A stretch of DNA of 64,000 bases from JAICMB01 sp963795935 (lineage in GTDB: Bacteria > Acidobacteriota > Terriglobia > Bryobacterales > Bryobacteraceae), in contig CAWCJO010000005.1 of the NCBI GenBank assembly GCA_963795935.1, positions 62,001 to 126,000 of the forward strand. The letters are read 5' to 3'. Numbering within the stretch: the stretch's first letter is position 1; the number at the start of each line of letters is the position of its first letter. This document shows positions 1-8,122 of this stretch, piece by piece. A model generated the notes under the pieces. The model searched no databases. It saw only the letters and a program-made list of their open reading frames with translations, and was not told the origin of the DNA. A program made the position numbers and the translations under genes.

Positions 1-2
1 AA

Positions 3-1505
3 GATTCGCTCTATCTCACCTCCGGGGACCACGCGCTGGACGCCTCCGCCTCCCCCCGCGCCGGACACGATATGCGCCTGTTGCTGCGGCTCAGCACCAT
101 GCTGCACTCCTTCCGCGTTCTGTGCGGCGGCCAGAGTCAGCCGGCTCAAAATGCCTTGTCGCGCCACCTCATCTCGCTGCTCACCGACATCATCCCCGCC
201 GCCCGCGGCGCCGTATTCGCGCCCTCGCCCGATCCGGCCATCCCTTATGTCGTGCTGGCCCAATCCGACTCGCCCGTCCAAATCGACAGCGGCGTCTTCC
301 AGCGCGTCGCGGCCAAGGGCATTGCTCTCAATTTCAATGGCGAAGTGCTCGCCGCGCCGGTCCTGGTCCGCGAACAGGTCGAAGCCGTTCTCTACTTCCA
401 AGCGCCGGAGAACCGGTCCTTCGACGAGGGCCACCTCCAACTGCTGACCGCCGTCGCCGGCATGGCCGCCGTCGCCTGGGAAAACGCTTCCATGATGAAG
501 TGGCTCAGCGACGAGAACGATCGCCTCAGCCAGGAGCTCAAGATCGAGCACGGCATCGTCGGCGATAGCGCCAAGCTTCGCGATCTCCAGAAACAGATCG
601 CCCGCGCCGCTCCTTCGAACGCCACCGTGCTCATCGTCGGCGAGAGCGGCACCGGTAAGGAGCTCATCGCCCGCGCCATTCACGGCAACAGCCCCCGCGC
701 CGCCGGTCCCTTCATGGCCATCAATTGCGCCGCCTTGACCGAAACGCTGCTTGAAAGCGAGCTGTTCGGCTATGAAAAAGGAGCCTTCACCGGCGCCCTC
801 GCGCAGCGCAAAGGCAAGCTCGAAGCCGCCGCCGGCGGAACCGTCTTCCTCGACGAGATCGGCGAATTGCCGCCCTCCCTGCAAGCGAAAATCCTGCGCG
901 TCCTGCAGGAGCGCGAACTGCAGCGCGTCGGCGGCGCCCAAAACATTAAGCTCGATATCCGCCTTCTCGCCGCCACCAATCGGGATCTTCCGGAAATGAT
1001 CAAGAAGGGCGCCTTCCGCCAGGATCTCTACTATCGCCTCAACGTCGTCACCTTAAACGCGCCCGCATTGCGGCAGCGTCCCGAAGACATTCTCCCGCTC
1101 GCCGAATACTTCGCCCTGAAATTCGCGCATCAGTGCGGACGCAAGATTGCCGGCATCTCCCCCCAGGCCCGCGCCTATCTTCAGAGCTACTCCTGGCCCG
1201 GCAACGTCCGCGAATTGGAAAATGCCATGGAGCGCGCCGTGGTCCTCGGCATCGCCGATACCATTCTCCCGGAAGATCTGCCCGAGAACGTCCGCGAGGA
1301 GCGCCCCGCCGGAATCTCCGCCACCCTCTATGAAGACGCCGTCGAGTCCGCCAAACGCCAAGTAGTATTGCGCGCCTTCGAACAGGCCGGCCACGACCAC
1401 GAGTCCGCCGCCAAACTGCTCGGCCTCCATCCCAACTATCTCCACCGCCTCATCCGCGCGCTCGATCTCCGCGCCGCCCTCAAAGCCGCCGCCCGCGCCC
1501 ATTAG
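3..1505 (+). CDS. Sigma-54-dependent activator, GAF-AAA+-Fis (5' end outside window)
   Basis: The frame is open from the first complete codon, so the start lies upstream; an ATG at 72 is internal. Counting from that ATG, residues about 29-135 look like a GAF sensor domain. Residues about 163-385 are the AAA+ sigma-54 interaction domain, with Walker A GESGTGKE near 190 and the sigma-54 contact loop GAFTGA near 238, followed by FLDEIGELP. The C-terminus is a Fis-type helix-turn-helix (ESAAKLLGLHPNYLHRLI). Proteins of this layout in Acidobacteria often carry an FHA domain at the missing N-terminus; the visible part cannot show that. It would activate sigma-54 promoters in answer to a signal sensed by the N-terminal domains. 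The stop lies 8 bp before the first cassette palindrome, so it may regulate the secreted-protein genes, but no sigma-54 -24/-12 site was recognised there. A decayed copy of its 3' end lies at 5757-5928. Confidence 0.93.
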   Translation, partial: DSLYLTSGDHALDASASPRAGHDMRLLLRLSTMLHSFRVLCGGQSQPAQNALSRHLISLLTDIIPAARGAVFAPSPDPAIPYVVLAQSDSPVQIDSGVFQRVAAKGIALNFNGEVLAAPVLVREQVEAVLYFQAPENRSFDEGHLQLLTAVAGMAAVAWENASMMKWLSDENDRLSQELKIEHGIVGDSAKLRDLQKQIARAAPSNATVLIVGESGTGKELIARAIHGNSPRAAGPFMAINCAALTETLLESELFGYEKGAFTGALAQRKGKLEAAAGGTVFLDEIGELPPSLQAKILRVLQERELQRVGGAQNIKLDIRLLAATNRDLPEMIKKGAFRQDLYYRLNVVTLNAPALRQRPEDILPLAEYFALKFAHQCGRKIAGISPQARAYLQSYSWPGNVRELENAMERAVVLGIADTILPEDLPENVREERPAGISATLYEDAVESAKRQVVLRAFEQAGHDHESAAKLLGLHPNYLHRLIRALDLRAALKAAARAH

Positions 1506-1513
1506 GCCCCGTG

Positions 1514-1533
1514 CACTCACCAATCGGTTAGTG
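1514..1533. promoter_or_regulatory. Cassette palindrome, copy 1 (operator-like)
   Basis: CACTCACCAATCGGTTAGTG is an imperfect inverted repeat whose arms agree as CACTnACCn/nGGTnAGTG. It lies 126 bp before the start codon of the secreted-protein gene at 1660. The same element stands 127 and 126 bp before the two paralogues. Constant spacing and symmetry suggest a dimeric repressor or activator site. The bound protein is unknown. Confidence 0.6.
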
Positions 1534-1659
1534 AAATTCACCAATCGCTTCTCATTCCCGCCTCGGTCTCCTGTAAGCTGCTGACTTATATAACGCTTGC
1601 GACTGGCTCACCAAATGCCCTATGGATCGCGTACTTCAAAACGCCTGTAGGAGGGCAAC

Positions 1660-2088
1660 ATGAAAAACCAAATTCGCACCTTCGTAACGTCCCTGGGATT
1701 GACCGCAATGTTAGGGGCTTCTTTCCTGTACTCCCAGAGCATGCCTGCCGAGACGGCCACGGTCCCGTTTGCCTTCCACGTCCAGCGGCAGGATTTTTCC
1801 GCCGGCCGCTACAGGCTTTCCGGGGTGAACAATGCCGGCGTGGTCATGATCAGGAATCTCGACACGGGAAACAGCGCGATCTTCACCGTGAACCCCGCGA
1901 CCGTCGTTAAATCCGCGAAACTCGACGATCCGAAGCTGATCTTCAATCGCTACGGCGACCATTACTTTCTGTCGCAGGTGTGGACGCCCAATGCCGCCAG
2001 AATCGACGTGACTCCGAGCGCGCGAGAGAAGGAAATCGCCAAGTCCGCCGCCCCGCTCGCCATGGCCGTGATACACGCCGACCGCTAA
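1660..2088 (+). CDS. Small secreted protein, cassette family copy 1
   Basis: The 142-residue product starts after a strong ribosome binding site (TAGGAGGG, 7 bp before ATG). The N-terminus MKNQIRTFVTSLGLTAMLGA followed by a small-residue stretch is a Sec signal peptide, cut probably near residues 25-31. The mature part shows ATVPFAFHVQ, AGRYRL, MIRNLDTGNSA and FNRYGDHYFLSQVW, a pattern I associate with small exported Acidobacteria proteins of unknown function, predicted beta-rich. The copies at 2858 and 8269 are close paralogues, nearly identical over the first 30 residues and in the 5' untranslated region. No catalytic residues are evident. The gene is monocistronic, preceded by the palindrome at 1514 and followed by a hairpin at 2109. 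Confidence 0.85.
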   Translation: MKNQIRTFVTSLGLTAMLGASFLYSQSMPAETATVPFAFHVQRQDFSAGRYRLSGVNNAGVVMIRNLDTGNSAIFTVNPATVVKSAKLDDPKLIFNRYGDHYFLSQVWTPNAARIDVTPSAREKEIAKSAAPLAMAVIHADR

Positions 2089-2108
2089 ATGTGCTGCCCC
2101 CCGCGCGC

Positions 2109-2143
2109 GGGATGGGACGTTCTGAAGAGAACGCCTCATCCCG
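2109..2143 (+). terminator. Hairpin after cassette copy 1
   Basis: GGGATGGGACGTTCT, loop GAAG, AGAACGCCTCATCCC. The stem pairs over 15 positions with one wobble and one mismatch. There is no T-run, so it may terminate weakly or protect the mRNA 3' end. Equivalent hairpins follow copies 2 and 3. Confidence 0.55.
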
Positions 2144-2279
2144 CCCACCTCAACGTCCCCCCCGAAGCCGCCCATCGCGCACGCCATCGTAGCCCCCCGC
2201 ATCCCGCAACACCGCCGACGCCCGCGCCGTGCCCGCCCCAATATCGTCACCGTCGGCCAATCCCCAATAGGAACCGCTC

Positions 2280-2575
2280 TGGCGCGCTTGCGCCCGGCGC
2301 TGCATCGCCGAATTTCGCCGCCGCCACCAAGCCGAATCCTGCTGGCCGACCCCCCGAGCGCCGCTATCTTTGCCTCCAGCTCGTCACACATCACATCGAG
2401 TTCGTGCCAAGAATTCTCTTCGGCCGGATGAACCGCCGCCACTCCCGCGGGCAGCGCGAAGCATCGGCCATCCGTGGCCGGCATCCACGGATCGAAATCC
2501 GAGAACCTCCCGGAAGAAGGCGCCATTGGCCATCGCATCCAAGCCGGTCCAATCCTCGCCGCGGAGCGCAGGCCA
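2280..2575 (-). pseudogene. VOC (glyoxalase/bleomycin-resistance-like) remnant
   Basis: On the minus strand one frame gives ANGAFFREVLGFRSVDAGHG and WPMLRAARG. A second frame continues with ALPAGVAAVHPAEENSWHEL, DVMCDELEAKIAALGGSASR and IRLGGGGEI. Joined, these match the usual VOC-fold order: beta strand, RDVLGF-like helix, AxHPAEEN, CDDLxA, and a C-terminal GGGE strand with its metal Glu. At least one frameshift, an internal shortening before SRIRL and no clear start or stop mark it as dead. It fills most of the otherwise gene-free 2.09-2.71 kb stretch between cassettes 1 and 2. Confidence 0.6.
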
Positions 2576-2634
2576 CCTCGGCGCCTCCGGCTTCCGACCC
2601 GCGAGGAACGCGCCAACCGCGCCCCGTGCACGCG

Positions 2635-2695
2635 CGCGACGGCGAAAAGCCGACGCCCCCCCCTGCTCGAGCTCAAACACCGCGCCGCAAAAATA
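2635..2695 (+). pseudogene. Trace of an HsdR C-terminus
   Basis: The bases read DGEKPTPPLLELKHRAAK with small indels. They align with LDREKLTPLLKLKYRNAI at 7934-7990, the better preserved HsdR tail before cassette 3. Both traces sit just upstream of a cassette palindrome. The match is short, so this is a tentative call. Confidence 0.35.
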
Positions 2696-2710
2696 TGTTC
2701 GTCGGCGCTG

Positions 2711-2730
2711 CACTCACCAATCGGTTAGTG
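2711..2730. promoter_or_regulatory. Cassette palindrome, copy 2 (operator-like)
   Basis: CACTCACCAATCGGTTAGTG is identical to copy 1 and lies 127 bp before the start at 2858. The sequence after it (GTGAAACTCACCAAGCGCTT) is also conserved with copy 1 and contains a second, divergent half-site TCACCAA. Confidence 0.6.
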
Positions 2731-2857
2731 AAACTCACCAAGCGCTTCTCATTTCCGCCCCAGACCACTGTATTCCACTGATTTCGTTATCGCTTGCGGC
2801 TGGTCCACCAATTGCCCTTCTGATCGCGTACTTCAAAAACGCCTGTAGGAGGGCAAC

Positions 2858-3277
2858 ATGAAAAACCAAATTCGCAATTTCGTAACGTCCCTGGGATTGA
2901 CCGCAATGTTAGGGGCTTCTTTCTTGTATTCCGAGAGCATCCAGACCGAGACCGCCACGGTCCCGTTTGCCTTCCACGTCCAGCAACAGAACCTGCCCGC
3001 CGGCCGCTACCAGCTTTATCGCATGGACAACGCCGGGGTCGTACAGATCAGAAACCTGGCCACGGGGGAAACCATCATGTTCACCGCGCGCCCGCCGCTC
3101 GCCGTCAAACACGGCGATCCCAAACTGATCTTCAATCGCTACGGCGACCGTTATTTCCTGTCGCAAGTGTGGACGCCCAATGCCGCCAGACTCGACGTGA
3201 TTCAAAGCGCCATGGAGAAGGAAATCTCGAAATCTGCCGCCATGGTCGCCATGGCCGTCGTAAACGCCGATCGTTAA
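2858..3277 (+). CDS. Small secreted protein, cassette family copy 2
   Basis: The 139-residue paralogue of the product at 1660 has the same signal peptide (MKNQIRNFVTSLGLTAMLGA), the ATVPFAFHVQ motif, QIRNLATGE and FNRYGDRYFLSQVW. The ribosome binding site TAGGAGGG and the preceding 30 bases match copy 1. The middle part (residues about 55-90) varies most between copies, while the signal peptide and the C-terminal YFLSQVWTPNAARLDV block are conserved. Function is unknown. It is probably transcribed alone and ends at the perfect hairpin 3303-3332. Confidence 0.85.
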   Translation: MKNQIRNFVTSLGLTAMLGASFLYSESIQTETATVPFAFHVQQQNLPAGRYQLYRMDNAGVVQIRNLATGETIMFTARPPLAVKHGDPKLIFNRYGDRYFLSQVWTPNAARLDVIQSAMEKEISKSAAMVAMAVVNADR

Positions 3278-3302
3278 AACATGCTGCCCCCCGCTCGCGT
3301 TC

Positions 3303-3332
3303 GATGAGGCGTTCTGAAGAGAACGCCTCATC
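3303..3332 (+). terminator. Hairpin after cassette copy 2
   Basis: GATGAGGCGTTCT, loop GAAG, AGAACGCCTCATC: a perfect 13-bp stem 25 bp after the stop codon. No T-run follows, so it could be a weak terminator or an mRNA-stabilising element. Confidence 0.6.
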
Positions 3333-3442
3333 CCGCGCCCTGCCTGCCTTGACGCCCCGCCGCGTTTGCCATACAATCGACCCACAGCCGCTAATCCAAC
3401 AACACGCGTCTGCGTTTCATGCCGAAGAGGAGGCGCCGCGCC

Positions 3443-5386
3443 ATGGCGAAGTCCAGGAAACCGCCCTTTCACCGCCGAGGCTTTCTAAAAAGCGCCGCCG
3501 GAGGCGCGGCCGCCCTCCTGGCGAAACCGTCCATCTCCCAAGCGCAACAGCCCCACCCCGAACGCCCCGCCGCTCCGCTTCCCTCCGCGCGCCAAGTCGC
3601 ATTCGAAACCGCCCCGCCGGTCCCCCGCGCCGACGTCTACACCACCGGCCGCCCCGGCGCCGATTTCATGGTCGACGTCCTGAAGACCCTGAATTTCGAC
3701 TACATCTGCGCCAATCCCGGCTCCAGCTTCCGCGGCCTGCAGGAATCCTTCATCAACTACGGCGGCAACAAAGATCCCGAGTGGATCACCTGCTGCCACG
3801 AAGAATCCTCCGTCGCCATGGCGCACGGCTATTTCAAAATTGCGGGCAAGCCGCTGCTCATCATGGCCCACGGCACCGTCGGCCTGCAGCATGCTTCCAT
3901 GGCAATCTACAACGCCTATGCCGACCGCGTTCCGGTTTACATCATCCTCGGCAATGAGCAGGAAATCAATTTCCGCCGCGGCGACGTGGAATGGAAGCAC
4001 AGCGTCCAGGACCCCGCCTCCATGGTTCGCGACTACACCAAGTGGGACGACTCTCCTATTTCACTCGGCCACTTCGCCGAATCCGCCGTGCGGGCCTACA
4101 AGATCGCCATGACTCCGCCCATGGAGCCGGTCGTGATCTCCGCCAACGGCCAGCTTCAGGAAGAGCCCATCTCCGAAGGCGATCGCCGCAAGCTGCGCGT
4201 CCCCAAACTCACCTTGGCATCGCCGCCCGCCGGCGATTACGGCGCCGTGCAGGAAGCCGCCAAAATGCTGGTCGCGGCCGAGAATCCCGTCATCGTCGCC
4301 GGCCGCGCAGCGCGCACCCCCCAAGGCCTCACGTTGCTGGTCGAGCTCGCCGAGACCCTGCAAGCGCCCGTCCAGGACCGCCGCCAGCGCATGAATTTTC
4401 CCTCGCGCCATCCGCTCTACAACAGCGGCAGCATTCCCGAAGCGGACGTTATTCTAGGCTTGGAAATCGCCGATCTCTGGTTTACCACCCACGAACAGAC
4501 GCCCATCAATCGCATGGGCATGGTCAACCACTCCGTTATTAAACCGGAAACGAAGCTCATCACCATCACCGCGGGCGACCTCTTCAGCCGCAGTAATTAC
4601 CAGGATTTCGGCCGCTATGCGGAAGTCGATCTGGCGCTCGCCGCCGATGCCGAGGCCACCCTTCCGGCCTTGATCGAAGCCTGCCGCAAACTGATCGCGC
4701 CCGATCGTAGGCGCGCCATGGAAGAGCGCGGCAAGCGCCTTGCCGAACAACACCAAAAAAATCGCGATCGCGATTTCGACCAGGCCGCCTACGGCTGGGA
4801 TGCCAGCCCCATCAGCACCGCCCGCATGGCCGCCGAGCTGTGGAATCACCTCCACAAAGAAGACTGGTCGATGGTTTCCACCCTAACCTTCGTCAGCGAC
4901 TGGCCCGCCCGCTTATGGGATTTCGATAAGTATTATCAATTCATCGGGGGCGCCGGCGCTTACGGCATCGGCTACGGCGCCCCCGCCGCCGTAGGCGCCG
5001 CGCTAGCCAATAAAAAGTACGGCCGCCTCAGCGTCAACATTCAATGCGACGGCGATCTGAACTACGCTCCCGGCGTTTTGTGGACGGCCGCGCATCACCG
5101 CATTCCGCTCCTCACCATCATGCACAACAACCGCGCCTATCATCAGGAAATGATGTACCTGCAGGACATGTCCAACCGCGCCCAGCGCGGGCGAGACCAG
5201 GCCCGCATCGGCACGGCCCTTACCGATCCGGACATCAATTACGCCACGATGGCCAAAGCGTACGGCATGTACAGCGCCGGTCCCATTGACAACCCCAATG
5301 ATCTCGGCCCCGCCATCAAGACCGCCATCGAGGTCGTCAAACGCGGCGAGCCCGCCCTCATCGATGTCGTCACCCAGCCCCGATGA
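3443..5386 (+). CDS. Tat-exported ThDP-dependent enzyme (acetolactate synthase/benzoylformate decarboxylase-like)
   Basis: The 647-residue product starts at the ATG 10 bp after GAGGAGG; an in-frame ATG at 3419 lies upstream of that site and is less likely. Residues 1-40 form a Tat signal (HRRGFLKSAAGGAAALLAKP). The N-terminal ThDP domain has the catalytic glutamate in CCHEESSVAMAHGY. A central domain follows (VIVAGRAAR region). The C-terminal domain carries the ThDP/Mg motif from CDGDLNY to MHNN. This is the three-domain layout of the acetolactate synthase and benzoylformate decarboxylase superfamily. Members normally work in the cytoplasm, so export is unusual. Its stop overlaps the cytochrome c start by ATGA, which suggests a periplasmic oxidative decarboxylation feeding electrons to that cytochrome. 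That role is inference and the substrate is unknown. Confidence 0.88.
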   Translation: MAKSRKPPFHRRGFLKSAAGGAAALLAKPSISQAQQPHPERPAAPLPSARQVAFETAPPVPRADVYTTGRPGADFMVDVLKTLNFDYICANPGSSFRGLQESFINYGGNKDPEWITCCHEESSVAMAHGYFKIAGKPLLIMAHGTVGLQHASMAIYNAYADRVPVYIILGNEQEINFRRGDVEWKHSVQDPASMVRDYTKWDDSPISLGHFAESAVRAYKIAMTPPMEPVVISANGQLQEEPISEGDRRKLRVPKLTLASPPAGDYGAVQEAAKMLVAAENPVIVAGRAARTPQGLTLLVELAETLQAPVQDRRQRMNFPSRHPLYNSGSIPEADVILGLEIADLWFTTHEQTPINRMGMVNHSVIKPETKLITITAGDLFSRSNYQDFGRYAEVDLALAADAEATLPALIEACRKLIAPDRRRAMEERGKRLAEQHQKNRDRDFDQAAYGWDASPISTARMAAELWNHLHKEDWSMVSTLTFVSDWPARLWDFDKYYQFIGGAGAYGIGYGAPAAVGAALANKKYGRLSVNIQCDGDLNYAPGVLWTAAHHRIPLLTIMHNNRAYHQEMMYLQDMSNRAQRGRDQARIGTALTDPDINYATMAKAYGMYSAGPIDNPNDLGPAIKTAIEVVKRGEPALIDVVTQPR

Positions 5387-5747
5387 TTGCCATGAAACTG
5401 CAAGCGCTCATATTCCTGTCCATGGCGCCCGTCCTCGCCGCGGCCGATCAGGCCCCACGGGAAACGTCGCGAACGGCAAAATACTTTTCACCAAAATCGG
5501 CTGCTTCGAATGCCACGGCTACGCCGGCCAGGGGGGCCGCGCCGGCGCCCGCATCGCGCCCACCCCGCTCAATGCGCAGGACCTGATTCGCTACGTCCGC
5601 CGTCCCCCCGGCGAAATGCCCGCCTACACCGAAAAGGTCGCCTCCGATCAAGAACTGACCGACATCTACGCCTACCTCAAATCCCTCCCGCCCCCTAAGC
5701 CGGTGAAAGACATCCCGCTGCTCGAAGAAATGAAAACCCGCCGGTAA
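5383..5747 (+). CDS. Small mono-haem cytochrome c (frameshift near 5455)
   Basis: The start ATG overlaps the preceding stop (ATGA); a second ATG at 5392 opens the better signal peptide MKLQALIFLSMAPVLAAADQ. After AADQAP the frame fails, and the protein continues one frame over as TGNVANGKILFTKIGCFECH. The haem site is CFECH, and the C-terminus has PPGEMPAYTEKVASDQELTD, which holds the axial Met and the last helix of class I cytochromes. One missing base in the GGCCCCACGG stretch explains the break. That may be a sequence error, because both halves are intact. Corrected, the product has about 118-121 residues. Translational coupling to the exported ThDP enzyme makes it that enzyme's probable electron acceptor (inference). 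Confidence 0.72.
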
Positions 5748-5756
5748 CCCGCGCTG

Positions 5757-5928
5757 GATTTACGAGACGCAACGACCGCCAAGTCGTATTGCGCGCCTTT
5801 ACGCGCAGGCGCGCCAGGAACACGAGTCCTCCGCCAAATTCCTCTGCTTGCTTCCTAACTATGTTCACCGCCTGAAAAGGGCGCTCGACCTGCATACCGC
5901 TCTGAAAGCCATCGGCCGCGCACGTTAG
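5757..5928 (+). pseudogene. Decayed copy of the sigma-54 activator 3' end
   Basis: The bases align with 1339-1505: RQVVLRAF, ESAAKLLGL, NYLHRL, RALDL and the terminal ARAH-stop region can all be recognised, but in several frames. The stop TAG at 5926-5928 is followed 7 bp later by CACTCACC, the left arm of the cassette palindrome, just as the palindrome follows the intact gene at 1505. So this is the scar of a fourth cassette unit whose secreted-protein gene has been lost. Confidence 0.7.
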
Positions 5929-5995
5929 CGTCGTCCACTCACCCGGCAGGCGTTCGAATTCTTCCCAGGAATTTATGCGAGAGGCGATTCAGAAC

Positions 5996-7186
5996 TCAAG
6001 GAACGTCGGCAAAGGCAGCCGTGGCACGGTCAAGCCGAATCGCAACATTCTCCTCATTCGCTGTAGCCCGTTCAGCCACTGCCAGAAAACTCACGTCTTC
6101 GAGAAGGCTGGAATATCTGTTGTTAACTATTTCGAGATTAGCAATTGCGCCTCTCTGGAGGCGCCGCGCAATTCCGACCATCACGGCATCAAAAACCGCG
6201 GCATTGAGCGCTCGCGCCAATCTGAAAGCACGCTTGCCGATGCTCTTGTTAATAGTCTGTATCGTCGAAGTGAAGACCGAGCGCATTTCCTCTCGTAAGA
6301 GGGGCTTCAAGTGCTTATTTCGACCCATGAAGGCGTTCAGAAACCCCTTCATCGGCTGGCTATACTTAGCAGCGTCGTAGTACAACGCAAGGAACCGAAG
6401 AATCAGCTCCTGATCGCGCATCAACTTGTTCACGGGACCATAGACTGATCTCCAAGCGTCCACGGCGTTCAGTTCCTCCAGAAAGTCGCTAAACTCACCA
6501 TGGTAAATCGCCGTCCGTATCTCTTGAGGCGTAAGCGACACGCCGCTGGTATTGAGGCGTTCGAAGATGTGATATATGCTGCTGGAATCGTCTGAAGGTT
6601 GGTCTTGTTTAACGATGATGGCATGTACAATGGAATCGTCTAGACGACGGCGGTCACCCCCAGCCAGATTCTTGTAGGTGGACCCTTCGAATTTGCTCGG
6701 CACTCCTTTCAGTGCAAACTCTTTTCGCGTAGGCGGCCAAATTCCGTCATAGAAATACCGAAGACTTAAGAGCCGTTGCTGGCCATCGATCACAAGCAAT
6801 TTCCCAGTCTCGGCTTCCTTAGACAAAAAGATGCTCGGGACTGGTAACCCCAACAGAAGTGACTCGACAAAACGAGATGCTTCTTTAAGGGACCAAACGT
6901 ATCCTCGTTGGAACTTCGGGATGGTAATGTCCTGTGTTGAGATGCGCTTCACCAAACCATCTACGGGGTAATCGGCGCCGTAACTAGTAATGGAGTACTT
7001 GAACGGTACGACTTCGTCTACTTCATCCAGATTTTCATCAATCTCGTACTCGCCTTGCAAGAGCAAGTCTTTCTGGTATGGCGTCAGCATCGTCAATTCT
7101 TGCGAGATATCGCGCTTCTGATTCAGTGAGTCTTTCAAAGCCGTAGCCGAAGGTAGTAAGCCACCATTTCTCAAGCTGTTCTCCAT
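5996..7186 (-). CDS. DUF262 (GmrSD/ParB-like) protein
   Basis: The 396-residue product starts after a strong site (GAGGAGAAAACATG). The DUF262 core lies at about residues 80-160: IPKFQRGYVW, LLLGLPVPSIFL and LLVIDGQQRLLSL. The DGQQR motif is the NTP-binding/hydrolysis signature of this ParB-related fold, which is shared with GmrS of type IV restriction. There is no C-terminal DUF1524 HNH nuclease, so any DNA-cutting activity would need a partner. It overlaps the 3' end of the phosphoribosyltransferase gene by 149 bp in another frame, and both are on the minus strand, so they form one transcript. DUF262 proteins are common in phage-defence islands; the role here is inferred from family and context. 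Confidence 0.85.
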   Translation of the reverse strand: MENSLRNGGLLPSATALKDSLNQKRDISQELTMLTPYQKDLLLQGEYEIDENLDEVDEVVPFKYSITSYGADYPVDGLVKRISTQDITIPKFQRGYVWSLKEASRFVESLLLGLPVPSIFLSKEAETGKLLVIDGQQRLLSLRYFYDGIWPPTRKEFALKGVPSKFEGSTYKNLAGGDRRRLDDSIVHAIIVKQDQPSDDSSSIYHIFERLNTSGVSLTPQEIRTAIYHGEFSDFLEELNAVDAWRSVYGPVNKLMRDQELILRFLALYYDAAKYSQPMKGFLNAFMGRNKHLKPLLREEMRSVFTSTIQTINKSIGKRAFRLARALNAAVFDAVMVGIARRLQRGAIANLEIVNNRYSSLLEDVSFLAVAERATANEENVAIRLDRATAAFADVP

Positions 7187-7772
7187 GTTTTCTCCTCAGT
7201 TCGACTACGGTCTTCTCTCCAGGCCGTATTTTAGCCGAATACAACTTCCCGGCGAGGGTTGTCGCGCCCACGACGGCGCCATGCATCGTCTCGAGGAAAC
7301 CTCTGAGGTTTGCCAACGTGCCGCCCTGACCAACGAAGTCATCGACGAGAAGATAATCAACAGGCGCAACCTCGCCAGCGAATATTGGCGGGAAGGCCAG
7401 CCTGTGGTACCCGCCGGCGCCCGTATGAGTGACGCGATTTATTTGGATAATACCAGCATAGACAGGAAGATCGAGCAGGCGAGAGAGGGCCCGGGCAAAC
7501 ACTCTCGGTATTACATTCATTCCCTCGGTTTCGAGCGCATGCACAGGGAGCAGAAATGGATGCGACGAGCCTATGATCGTTTTCATTCGGGCGAGATTCG
7601 CAGTGGCCATTACGTCCTCAACGAGGCCCTCGGCTGCCCTTGGATCCCCCTCTTTTGCCGGCGAGTATAGGGCGTGTGTTCTGACGAACCGCTCTTCGGA
7701 ATGGATCACCACATCGGGGAAGGCGCCCCAAGGCGTCCGGCGGAGATACCGTTTCTCCTCGCCTAAATCCAT
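7038..7772 (-). CDS. Phosphoribosyltransferase-like protein
   Basis: In the 244-residue product the PRPP-binding loop is clear: DYLLVDDFVGQGGTLANLRG (about residues 138-157), the type I PRTase VDDxxxxGGT pattern. No purine or pyrimidine salvage signature around it was recognised, so the substrate is unknown. The C-terminus (WWLTTFGYGFERLTESEARY) continues 149 bp into the DUF262 gene in a different frame. No Shine-Dalgarno site is seen before the ATG. PRTase and DUF262 genes side by side suggest one functional unit; a stress or defence role would be inference. The N-terminal 100 residues match nothing I recognise. Confidence 0.78.
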   Translation of the reverse strand: MDLGEEKRYLRRTPWGAFPDVVIHSEERFVRTHALYSPAKEGDPRAAEGLVEDVMATANLARMKTIIGSSHPFLLPVHALETEGMNVIPRVFARALSRLLDLPVYAGIIQINRVTHTGAGGYHRLAFPPIFAGEVAPVDYLLVDDFVGQGGTLANLRGFLETMHGAVVGATTLAGKLYSAKIRPGEKTVVELRRKHGEQLEKWWLTTFGYGFERLTESEARYLARIDDADAIPERLALARRVRD

Positions 7773-7929
7773 TGTACGTGTATTGGGTACTCGCTCGCAC
7801 TCCCGTGAACCGATGCGCGACGGCCACCGATCTCATTTTCATGGGGCACTGCTCAAATCATACCGTTCAGACCTTCAAATCGCCTGGTGAAAACCGTGTA
7901 CGCTGTCCCCGCGGAACGCGTTGCGGCTC

Positions 7930-8104
7930 TCCTCTCCACAAGCTCGACCGCGAAAAGCTCACTCCCCTGCTCAAGCTGAAATACCGCAACGCCATCGCCG
8001 ACGCCGTAGCCGACCTCGGCCGGCCCGAAGAAATCGGCTATCTCTTCACCGGCTTTCAAAAGTATCTCTACCAGCAGGCATCCGCGATTTCTTCCAGCGC
8101 ATAA
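7930..8104 (+). pseudogene. C-terminal fragment of type I restriction subunit HsdR
   Basis: The last 57 codons read LDREKLTPLLKLKYRNAIAD, AVADLGRPEEIGYLFTGFQK and YLYQQ, then stop. This is the conserved C-terminal end of HsdR proteins (LTPLLKLKY..IADAVADLG..EEI..F.GFQKYLYQ). Upstream of about 7930 the homology stops, and the helicase and nuclease domains of this roughly 800-1100-residue enzyme are absent. It is therefore a remnant, cut on its 5' side and ending 18 bp before cassette palindrome 3. Confidence 0.75.
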
Positions 8105-8122
8105 ATCAAACCCGCGGTCGTC

